A DNA stretch of 23,441 nucleotides, from the NCBI GenBank assembly GCA_964367085.1, contig CAYIWL010000010.1, positions 1 through 23,441 on the forward strand. The letters run 5' to 3'. Origin of the DNA: JACPIN01 sp964367085 (GTDB lineage: Archaea; Nanobdellota; Nanobdellia; SCGC-AAA011-G17; ARS1403). The notes below the pieces were generated by a model. That model was not told the DNA's origin, did no database searches, and was given only the letters and a program-made list of their open reading frames with translations. A program made the position numbers and the translations under genes. Every line of letters begins with the position of its first letter. Positions within the stretch are counted from its first letter, which is position 1. Shown here one piece after another: positions 13,977 to 20,370 of the stretch.

Positions 13977-14424
13977 GATAAAGGGATCTATCGGACTGAA
14001 CAGAGAGATAGTAGATACTTTTAAACTACTTAGACTCTATAAAAAAAATTACTGCATAGTAATCGAGAACACTCCGTTCTATATCGGGATGCTTGAGAAG
14101 ATAAAATATTGCACCACTTGGGGAGAGATGAACGAAGAGACATTCCAATCACTGCTTGAGAAGCGCGGGAAACTTGCAGGCAAAAAAAGTTTGACGCAGC
14201 AATACTTAAAACAGAAAACAGATCTTGATTTCAATTCATTCACAAAAGAATTTTTTTCATTCAAGAAAAATTTGAAGGACATTCCTGGATTAAAATTATT
14301 TTTCAGACTATCTCCGCCTAGAAAAGGGTTTGAGAGAAAAGGCGTTAAAGTTCCTTTCAGCCAGGGCGGAGTTTTAGGATACAGAAAAGATAGAATAAAT
14401 GAGCTGATAATGAGGATGATTTAA
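13948..14424 (+). CDS. rpl30: 50S ribosomal protein uL30
   Basis: The 158-residue product is the long archaeal/eukaryotic L7-type form (bacterial L30 is ~60 residues). Features: 'IAVIRIKGSIGLNREIVDTFKLLRLYKKNYCIVI' in pieces, 'GMLEKIKYCTTWGEMNEETF' and C-terminal 'FRLSPPRKGFERKGVKVPFSQGGVLGYR'. The ATG lies inside uS5, preceded by GGAGGG. It ends directly before the uL15 ATG, with GAGGATGAT in its last codons matching the SD region. Confidence 0.95.
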   Translation: MEKKRIAVIRIKGSIGLNREIVDTFKLLRLYKKNYCIVIENTPFYIGMLEKIKYCTTWGEMNEETFQSLLEKRGKLAGKKSLTQQYLKQKTDLDFNSFTKEFFSFKKNLKDIPGLKLFFRLSPPRKGFERKGVKVPFSQGGVLGYRKDRINELIMRMI

Positions 14425-14868
14425 ATGACAACAAGAAGACGGAAAAAAGTTGTAAAATACAGAGGAAGCCATACTCATGGAGGCGGCGCTAAAAAGAAAA
14501 GGAGAGGGGCCGGGCATCGGGGTGGAAGAGGACTGGCAGGATCTGGAAAAAGAGCACATCACAAAAAACAATTAATATTCAAACTCTACGGCAAAGATTA
14601 TTTTGGAAAGAAGGGATTCCACAGCAAAAGAAAAAAAATAAAAGCAGTGAATATATCGTTCTTAGAAGACAACTTTGAAAGGCTCTTGCAGGATAAAATA
14701 ATTGCAAAGAAAAATGAGCTTTTTGAAATTCACTTGGATGAAATGGGCTGCAGTAAATTATTATCTTCGGGAAAACCTACCAGGAAATATAAAATATTTG
14801 CAAAAACATTCTCTGAAAAAGCAAAAGAAAAAATAGAATCTGCCGGAGGGGAAATTGCCAGCAATTAA
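14425..14868 (+). CDS. rpl15: 50S ribosomal protein uL15
   Basis: The 147-residue product is a late-assembly protein of the large subunit. The Gly/Arg-rich N-terminus is characteristic of archaeal L15: 'YRGSHTHGGGAKKKRRGAGHRGGRG' in pieces, then 'KLYGKDYFGKKGFHSKRKKIKAVNI'. The C-terminal 'KLLSSGKPTRKYKIFAKTFSEKAKEKIESAGGEI' is the L15/L18e fold. It starts at the base after uL30's stop; its last 14 nt overlap the secY start. Confidence 0.95.
   Translation: MTTRRRKKVVKYRGSHTHGGGAKKKRRGAGHRGGRGLAGSGKRAHHKKQLIFKLYGKDYFGKKGFHSKRKKIKAVNISFLEDNFERLLQDKIIAKKNELFEIHLDEMGCSKLLSSGKPTRKYKIFAKTFSEKAKEKIESAGGEIASN
14844..14849 (+). promoter_or_regulatory. Shine-Dalgarno site of secY
   Basis: CGGAGG, followed by gggaaa, precedes the TTG at 14855 with 5 nt spacing. 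It supports a TTG start for SecY inside the uL15 end. Confidence 0.7.
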
Positions 14869-16300
14869 AAACATCCTGTCAAACCTTCCTGAAATCAAAA
14901 GGCCTGCAGAAAAAAGACTTCCATTTAAAGAGAAATTGAAGTGGACATTAATAATTCTGGTTTTGTTTTTTATTTTGTCTGTTATTCCTCTTTTTGGATT
15001 GGGTGAAAATGCGCTTGCAAACTTCCAGTTTCTCTCGATAATACTGGCTGCGCCTTTTGGCTCAATTTTATCTCTTGGCATTGGCCCGATAGTTACTGCA
15101 TCAATTGTACTGCAGCTGCTTCAAGGATCTGGAATGACTAAAATAGATACTCATACTCATGAAGGAAGAGTTTTTTTCCAGGGATTGCAAAAAAGCCTTG
15201 CTATTTTTTTCATACTTTTTGAAGCGTCAATATTTGTATTCATGGGTGGATTAGCTCCTTCAGCTTCTCTTGATCCTGTAGCATTCAGGAACATGCAACT
15301 TTTATTAGTTGCTCAACTGGCTCTTGGCGGATTAATTGTTTTATTCATGGATGAAGTAATAAGCAAATGGGGCTTTGGTTCTGGAATCTCTTTATTTATT
15401 GCAGCAGGAGTTTCTGCAGAGATATTTGTAAGAGCATTCTCTCCTTTAACACAGGCAGGAATATTTGCATTCGGAACAGGACAAGCACCAATAGGACAAG
15501 TGTGGGTTTTCTTAAGATCATTGGCATCTGGAAATCCTTCCGGAGCATTATTAGCTTTGTCGGCAATATTAGCAACCCTAATTGTTTTTGCATTGGCAGT
15601 TTATATCCAATCAATGAAAGTTGAAATTCCATTATCTTTTGGCAGAATTCGAGGACATGGAATAAGATGGCCTTTGAATTTCATATATACATCAAACATC
15701 CCGGTTATATTAGTTGCAGCATTAGTTGCAAACATTCAATTATGGGCTAGACTGATGCAGGGCTGGGTTGAAGACTCTTCTGGAATTTTGCAATGGATCT
15801 CTCAACACATCTTCGGCCAGTTCCAGGGAAATCTTCCTGCTTCAGGTTTGGTGAAATGGGTAACCGCTCCAAATTTAATCAACGAGATATTTGCCGCATT
15901 TTCTTCCGGCTCATTTAACTGGCAAATCTTCGGACAGGCATTTACTTATGCATTATTCATGATTGTTGGAGCAGTTATTTTCTCAATATTCTGGATGCAA
16001 ACAGCTGGGATGGATGCAAGAAGTCAAGCAAAAAACATAATGGCTTCGGGTTTGCAGATTCCTGGGTTTAGAAGAGACGAAAGGGTATTGGAAAGGATCT
16101 TGCACAGATATATTTTCCCGTTAACAGTGATGGGGGGAGTTGCAATTGGATTGCTGGCTGCTTTTGCCGACATCCTAGGAGCGCTAACCTCTGGAACAGG
16201 TATATTGCTTACGGTGATGATTATCTATAGATTATACGAGGAGATTGCACAACATCACATGATGGATATGTATCCTGCTTTGAGGAAGATGATGGAGTAA
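14855..16300 (+). CDS. secY: Protein translocase subunit SecY
   Basis: The 481-residue multi-spanning channel of the Sec translocon works with SecE and Sec61-beta in the cytoplasmic membrane. Recognised by the N-terminal 'LPEIKRPAEKRLPFKEKLKWT' lead-in to TM1, 'PFGSILSLGIGPIVTASIVLQLLQGSGM' (plug/TM2 region, in pieces), 'DEVISKWGFGSGISLFIAAG' and C-terminal 'MDARSQAKNIMASGLQIPGFRRDERVLERIL'. About ten hydrophobic segments fit the family. The start is TTG with a GGAGG 5 nt before it; no ATG is better placed. In the usual archaeal place after uL15. Confidence 0.96.
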   Translation: MPAIKNILSNLPEIKRPAEKRLPFKEKLKWTLIILVLFFILSVIPLFGLGENALANFQFLSIILAAPFGSILSLGIGPIVTASIVLQLLQGSGMTKIDTHTHEGRVFFQGLQKSLAIFFILFEASIFVFMGGLAPSASLDPVAFRNMQLLLVAQLALGGLIVLFMDEVISKWGFGSGISLFIAAGVSAEIFVRAFSPLTQAGIFAFGTGQAPIGQVWVFLRSLASGNPSGALLALSAILATLIVFALAVYIQSMKVEIPLSFGRIRGHGIRWPLNFIYTSNIPVILVAALVANIQLWARLMQGWVEDSSGILQWISQHIFGQFQGNLPASGLVKWVTAPNLINEIFAAFSSGSFNWQIFGQAFTYALFMIVGAVIFSIFWMQTAGMDARSQAKNIMASGLQIPGFRRDERVLERILHRYIFPLTVMGGVAIGLLAAFADILGALTSGTGILLTVMIIYRLYEEIAQHHMMDMYPALRKMME

Positions 16301-16302
16301 AA

Positions 16303-16740
16303 ATGGTGCTAGATAATTTTTTTAATTCAACACTTGGAGGTTTGGTGGAATGGAATCCATTAACATCGCTTGCAATAATATCTTTTGTATTGATGCTATT
16401 TACTACACTGATTTACAAATATTTTACTGACCAAGAAGCTTTAAAAAGCATAAAATTGGAGATAAAAGAGATCCAAAATGAGATGAAGGAGTTCAAACAT
16501 GATACTCAAAAAGTTATGGAGCTCCAAAAAAGATCATTTCAGAAAACAATTGAAACATTCAAACACCAAATTAAGCCGATGCTGATTACGTTCATTCCGT
16601 TCGTTATCTTGCTTCCATGGCTTAGAAGTGCTTACACTCCACATGGAGATTTATTCCTTGGGATGGGTTGGTTTGGCAATTACTTGATATTGTCGATTGT
16701 TTTCAACATAGGATTAAGAAAATTATTGAGGGTGCATTAA
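16303..16740 (+). CDS. DUF106/EMC3-TMCO1-type (Oxa1 superfamily) membrane insertase
   Basis: The 145-residue product has a membrane helix at ~18-40, a charged coiled-coil at ~44-90 ('SIKLEIKEIQNEMKEFKHDTQKV' in pieces), and two further membrane helices at ~95-112 and ~118-138. This layout, and the position right after secY, match archaeal DUF106, which belongs with EMC3, TMCO1 and Oxa1/YidC as insertases of membrane proteins. The N-out topology and cytosolic coiled coil, which would contact the ribosome, are family knowledge. In many archaea adenylate kinase lies between secY and this gene; here only 2 nt separate them. Confidence 0.88.
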   Translation: MVLDNFFNSTLGGLVEWNPLTSLAIISFVLMLFTTLIYKYFTDQEALKSIKLEIKEIQNEMKEFKHDTQKVMELQKRSFQKTIETFKHQIKPMLITFIPFVILLPWLRSAYTPHGDLFLGMGWFGNYLILSIVFNIGLRKLLRVH

Positions 16741-16741
16741 A

Positions 16742-17011
16742 ATGCCATCGCCAAAACACAGATCAAGAAGAATGAGAAGAGTTTTTGTTAGAACTGCTTC
16801 TAAGGTAAACCTACATTACAGAAAAAGAAAACCTGAAAAAGCTAAATGCCCTGAATGCGGAGCAGTCCTTAAAGGCGTTGTCAGGGTTAGAGCTACAAAA
16901 TTAAAGAAGTTTTCCAAGACAGAAAAGATGCCTTCAAGAAAGTTTGCAAATCTCTGCTCATCCTGCTCAAGGAAGAAATTAATCAAAATTTCGAGGAACA
17001 TAAAATGGTAG
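16742..17011 (+). CDS. rpl34e: 50S ribosomal protein eL34, zinc-binding
   Basis: The 89-residue product is found in archaea and eukaryotes. The N-terminus 'PSPKHRSRRMRRVFVRT' is diagnostic. Cysteines C36 and C39 ('KCPECG') with C72 and C75 ('LCSSC') make a likely zinc ribbon. Length is typical. It begins 1 nt after the DUF106 stop and overlaps eL14 by 7 nt. Confidence 0.94.
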   Translation: MPSPKHRSRRMRRVFVRTASKVNLHYRKRKPEKAKCPECGAVLKGVVRVRATKLKKFSKTEKMPSRKFANLCSSCSRKKLIKISRNIKW

Positions 17012-17352
17012 AAATTGGGCAAGTTGCAATGAAACTAGCTGGAAGAGATAGCGGGAATATTTGCGTTGTAGTAGACAAGATAGACCCTAATTACGTACTT
17101 ATCGACGGGAATGTTCGCAGAAAAAAATGCAACATCAAGCATTTGGAATTCCTGAATAAAGCTATAAAAATTAAAAAAAATACAAATACAGACGAGATTA
17201 AAAAAGAGCTGGAAAGACTTGGAGTCGAAATAAAAACCGGCGGGAAGAAACGTGAATTTAAGCCAAAACCGAGAAAGCAGAGAAAAGGAAAAGAAATAAA
17301 AACAGAGAAACCCTCTAAAAAACATGGGGGAAAAGCTGTAAAAGAAAAATAA
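17005..17352 (+). CDS. rpl14e: 50S ribosomal protein eL14
   Basis: The 115-residue product is an archaeal/eukaryotic large-subunit protein with a KOW-like SH3 barrel: 'IGQVAMKLAGRDSGNICVVVDKID' then 'VLIDGNVRRKKCNIKHLEFL' in the first 50 residues. The rest is a Lys-rich tail, longer than in many archaeal eL14 proteins (~75-95 residues recalled). It overlaps eL34 by 7 nt and is followed after 1 nt by aIF6. Cytidylate kinase, often between these genes in archaea, is missing. Confidence 0.9.
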   Translation: MVEIGQVAMKLAGRDSGNICVVVDKIDPNYVLIDGNVRRKKCNIKHLEFLNKAIKIKKNTNTDEIKKELERLGVEIKTGGKKREFKPKPRKQRKGKEIKTEKPSKKHGGKAVKEK

Positions 17353-17353
17353 T

Positions 17354-18013
17354 ATGCATGTCTTAAAAACAAGATTTCATAACAATCCGAATATTGGCTT
17401 GTATGGTTTTGCCACTGATTCTTATTGTTTGCTGCCTAAAAACCTAAGCAAGAGACTTGTGGATGAAATAGAGGAAGTATTGGATGTTCCTGTGTATCAA
17501 GTAACGGTCTATAACACAAACTTGATTGGAGTGTTCTGCGCTGGGAATGAGGATTACTTGTTTGTTCCTGACTTGCTTTCCGAGCATGAGCTTAAAGAAT
17601 TGGAAAAGATAAAGGAAGCGAAGATAATCCGGCTGCATACTAGATTTACTGCATTGGGAAATAATATCGTAATAAAAGACAAGACCTGTTTAGTTAATCC
17701 CAAAATAGAGTCTGAAGTAAAAAAAAGATTAGAAGAGCTGGGCTTTAAGGTTAGCTTGCTAGAAATTGCTGAGAATCCAACTGTTGGAATGTGCACAGCA
17801 TTAAACCATAAAGGATGTTTATTGCATAGAGATGCTACAAATGCGATGAAGATATCTTCTTTTTTAAACCTTCCAGCAAACATTGGCACTGTTAATTTTG
17901 GAAGCCCTTATGTTAGATCTGGATTGATAGTTAACTGCCATGGTTACATCGTTGGAGCAGAAACAACCGGGCCTGAAACACAGAGGATAGACGAGACACT
18001 AGGGTTTATTTAA
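17354..18013 (+). CDS. eif6: Translation/ribosome anti-association factor aIF6
   Basis: The 219-residue product binds the 50S subunit at uL14 and keeps subunits apart until maturation is complete. It has five quasi-repeats of the pentein fold, e.g. 'NPNIGLYGFATDSYCLLP', 'NTNLIGVFCAGNEDYLFVP', 'FTALGNNIVIKDKTCLVNP', 'ENPTVGMCTALNHKGCLLH' and 'NIGTVNFGSPYVRSGLIVN'. Length is normal. ATG 17354 lies 1 nt after the eL14 stop, so it ends the ribosomal operon. A new promoter begins 4 nt after its stop. Confidence 0.96.
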   Translation: MHVLKTRFHNNPNIGLYGFATDSYCLLPKNLSKRLVDEIEEVLDVPVYQVTVYNTNLIGVFCAGNEDYLFVPDLLSEHELKELEKIKEAKIIRLHTRFTALGNNIVIKDKTCLVNPKIESEVKKRLEELGFKVSLLEIAENPTVGMCTALNHKGCLLHRDATNAMKISSFLNLPANIGTVNFGSPYVRSGLIVNCHGYIVGAETTGPETQRIDETLGFI

Positions 18014-18017
18014 AAAC

Positions 18018-18026
18018 CTTTATAAG
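18018..18026 (+). promoter_or_regulatory. TATA box of prefoldin alpha
   Basis: The core ctttataag is centred about 27 nt before ATG 18049, predicting a leaderless mRNA. It separates the prefoldin gene from the ribosomal operon, whose last stop lies a few bases upstream. Confidence 0.6.
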
Positions 18027-18048
18027 CCAAATTTCTTAAAATTTTAAC

Positions 18049-18447
18049 ATGGTTTCAAGACAAGAAGAACAACAGAAAAAAGCACTGGAGTTTCAGATTC
18101 TATACAACCAGCTGGAGCAGTATCAAGCCCAGCTTGCAAATTTGCAGCAGCAAAAACAAAACTTAAACAACCTGTCAATGTCTCTTGAAGAAGTTTCGAA
18201 ACTAAAAAATGGAGATGAATTTCTAAGCCCGTTAAGTTCCGGAGTTCTTGTAAAAACAGAGCTAAAAGAAAATGGAAATGTTCTAATGGCAGTTGGCGCA
18301 AATGTAATTGTAAAAAAGAAAATAGAAGAGGCAAAAATATCCGTTGGTGAACAGGAAAAGCAAATATCATTGCTGATCGCACAGCTAAAGTCAGAAGCAG
18401 AAAAATTAGCGCAAGCAGTTTATTCCCTGCAGCATGAAATTGAATAA
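18049..18447 (+). CDS. pfdA: Prefoldin subunit alpha
   Basis: The 132-residue product belongs to the hexameric alpha2-beta4 cytosolic chaperone that passes nascent proteins to the thermosome. The layout is two long coiled-coil helices (about residues 5-45 and 92-130) flanking a beta-hairpin region with 'SPLSSGVLVKTELKENGNVLMAVGANVIVKK' (in pieces), typical of the alpha class. Heptads such as 'LYNQLEQYQAQLANLQQQKQN' are Gln-rich. It has its own TATA box and lies in the usual archaeal area after aIF6. Confidence 0.92.
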   Translation: MVSRQEEQQKKALEFQILYNQLEQYQAQLANLQQQKQNLNNLSMSLEEVSKLKNGDEFLSPLSSGVLVKTELKENGNVLMAVGANVIVKKKIEEAKISVGEQEKQISLLIAQLKSEAEKLAQAVYSLQHEIE

Positions 18448-18455
18448 TCCATAGC

Positions 18456-18465
18456 ACTTATAAAC
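18456..18465 (+). promoter_or_regulatory. TATA box of the primase gene
   Basis: The sequence acttataaac is centred 25-26 nt before ATG 18486 in the 38-nt gap after prefoldin, predicting a leaderless transcript. Confidence 0.6.
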
Positions 18466-18485
18466 TTTATCTCGGTTTTAATTGC

Positions 18486-19814
18486 ATGCCAGATTTTTTA
18501 GACTATTATTCGAGAAAAGATGTCCAGAAAGCAATCTTGGATGCATCAAAAAACAGGGAAGTTGCTGTTAAATACTCATCTGGAAGCTTTGGGAAAAGAC
18601 CTGACGCACTTAATTTTGAGCAAGATGTTTTTGAATTGGCGAAACATGGAGCTACTTCTTTCCATGTCTCGGAAGAGCACTGGAGAAACCCATTGTTGCT
18701 AAAAACCGGGATGGCAAAAAATGAGCTTGATAAGTTAAGAATAGGGTATGACATTATCCTGGATGTAGATACTAAATTCATAGAGTATGCAAGGGAAACT
18801 GCAGATCTGCTGATTGACGCATTAAGATTTCATAATGTAAAAAACATAGGGTTAAAATTCTCAGGAAACAGTGGTTTCCACATAGGCATTTCTTCTCAAT
18901 CACTTCCAGAGCAAATAAATAATGTCCCGATAATAAAATTATTTCCAGAGACCCCAAGGGCTATTGCTGCGTATCTGAAAACCATGATAAAATCTAAACT
19001 CTCTGAAAAGATACTAAAGATAAGTTCGCTGCAAGAAATCTCAAAATCAACTGGAAAGAGCAAGGAAGAGTTGATGGAGAAAAACCAATTCAACCCGTTT
19101 TCAATCATAGAGATAGATACAATTCTGATCTCAAGCAGGCACATGTACCGAGCGCCTTATTCAATAAATGAAAAGCGCGGGTTAGTTTCAATTCCAATCA
19201 ATCTAGATGAATTAAAAAGTTTTGATTTGAAAAAAGCAAGAATAGAAAATGTAAAACCAACAATGCAATTTCTTCCAAGTGTGAAAGAAAAAGAAGCTAC
19301 CCAGTTAGTGATGCAGGCACTTGATGCAGTAAATAAAGGATTGCAAATTACAGGACAACAGGAAGAGCAAAAGCAAAAACACCATTATGACGAGTTGAGC
19401 ACTTCAATTCCTGATGAGTTCTTTCCTGAGTGCATTAAAAAGCTATTAAACGGTGTGAAAGATGACGGGAGAAAAAGAGCTTTGTTCATCCTAGTTAATT
19501 TTCTGAAATGCATGGGATATTCAGCGCAAGAAATTGAAAACATAATTAAAAAATGGAATCAGAAAAACTACCAGCCACTTCCAGAATCATATCTGCTTTC
19601 CCAATTAAGTTGGCATGGCCGCCAGTCAGAAAAGATTTTGCCGCCAAATTGCTCTAACTTATCTTATTACAAGGAGATTGGAGTTAAATGTCCAGATGAA
19701 GTCTGCAGCAGATGTAAAAATCCTGTGAGCTTTGCAAAGAGAAAATATTTTGCGCATCAGAGAAACAAGCCAAAAAAGAAAGTCAAAAAGATTTCAAAAC
19801 TCTCTCAAAATTAA
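18486..19814 (+). CDS. priS: Single-chain DNA primase: PriS catalytic core fused to PriL-type Fe-S C-terminus
   Basis: The 442-residue archaeo-eukaryotic primase makes RNA/DNA primers for replication. The N-terminal PriS core shows catalytic D93-V-D95 in 'GYDIILDVD', 'FSGNSGFHIGI' with S126, G130 and H132 (nucleotide binding), and 'SSRHMYRAPYSINEKRGLVSIP', the third conserved block. After a linker (~270-305) comes a PriL C-terminal-like region: 'FPECIKKLL' (C316), 'GRKRALFILVNFLKCMGYS', 'PPNCSNLSYY' (C389), 'GVKCPD' (C402), then C407 and C410, enough to bind a 4Fe-4S cluster. A fused primase without the PriL N-terminal domain is known from Nanoarchaeum. No PriS zinc-finger insert is obvious. 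The 3' end overlaps the convergent kinase by 32 nt. Confidence 0.9.
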   Translation: MPDFLDYYSRKDVQKAILDASKNREVAVKYSSGSFGKRPDALNFEQDVFELAKHGATSFHVSEEHWRNPLLLKTGMAKNELDKLRIGYDIILDVDTKFIEYARETADLLIDALRFHNVKNIGLKFSGNSGFHIGISSQSLPEQINNVPIIKLFPETPRAIAAYLKTMIKSKLSEKILKISSLQEISKSTGKSKEELMEKNQFNPFSIIEIDTILISSRHMYRAPYSINEKRGLVSIPINLDELKSFDLKKARIENVKPTMQFLPSVKEKEATQLVMQALDAVNKGLQITGQQEEQKQKHHYDELSTSIPDEFFPECIKKLLNGVKDDGRKRALFILVNFLKCMGYSAQEIENIIKKWNQKNYQPLPESYLLSQLSWHGRQSEKILPPNCSNLSYYKEIGVKCPDEVCSRCKNPVSFAKRKYFAHQRNKPKKKVKKISKLSQN

Positions 19815-20316
19815 ATTCTGTTTGATTCTCCTTATATCTCTTCAGCAAGGGAGTCAATTTCTTTCTTGCAATAATTTTATTTCTCATCAGATACTCGCAA
19901 AACTGAGTAACATTTTTTCCTTTTTTTACTTCATGGCATCTTTCAAAATCTATCATCACAACTTTATTCTTGTTAACTAAAATGTGCTTGTAGGGGTTTG
20001 TTAATTCTTTCTTATTTATTTTTAATTTGTCTAAAATCCTGCACTGCCTGAGAACTTCTTTTATTATTTCTTTTGCATTTTTATTCTTCAAGCAATCCCC
20101 TATCCTTTTGCCTTCAATAAAGTTGTAAATTATTCGCTCTCTTTCTGCTTTGATGAGTTTAGGGCCGATTCCTTTTTTATTTAGAATTTTTAACCATCTT
20201 GCTTCAATTCCTGCCCGCTTGCTCACTTTAACAGCTACTTTTTTTCTGTTTAGTTTTCCAAGATAAACGTTGCTTCTCTTGCCTTTTGCCAAGAACTCTA
20301 AGTTGCTGATTTTCAT
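19783..20316 (-). CDS. Small predicted Ser/Thr protein kinase (COG2112-like)
   Basis: The 177-residue product from the chosen start is a compact kinase-like fold. Visible motifs: a Gly-poor nucleotide loop 'LAKGKRSNVYLG', the Lys strand 'KVAVKVSK', the hinge region 'ERIIYNFIEGKRIGD', 'NPYKHILVN' in place of the catalytic loop (HxN-like), and 'VVMIDFERC', the metal-binding DFE-type strand. These fit the RIO/Bud32-related archaeal family COG2112; targets are unknown. The frame is open to 20355, but a TATA element 24-25 nt before ATG 20316 and the family-like start 'MKISNLEFLAKG' favour 20316. Convergent with and overlapping the primase end. Confidence 0.8.
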   Translation of the reverse strand: MKISNLEFLAKGKRSNVYLGKLNRKKVAVKVSKRAGIEARWLKILNKKGIGPKLIKAERERIIYNFIEGKRIGDCLKNKNAKEIIKEVLRQCRILDKLKINKKELTNPYKHILVNKNKVVMIDFERCHEVKKGKNVTQFCEYLMRNKIIARKKLTPLLKRYKENQTEFNFERVLKSF

Positions 20317-20335
20317 ATAAAAAAAGCGTAGAAAC

Positions 20336-20345
20336 ATATATAAAT
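20336..20345. promoter_or_regulatory. Shared bidirectional TATA element
   Basis: The near-palindromic sequence atatataaat reads atttatatat on the other strand. Its centre is 24-25 nt before the kinase ATG (20316, minus) and 30-31 nt before the exported protein's ATG (20371, plus). One element may therefore drive both divergent genes, giving a leaderless kinase mRNA and a leader of a few nt for the other. Confidence 0.5.
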
Positions 20346-20370
20346 CACTTTCCATAAATCAGTAAAAAAG

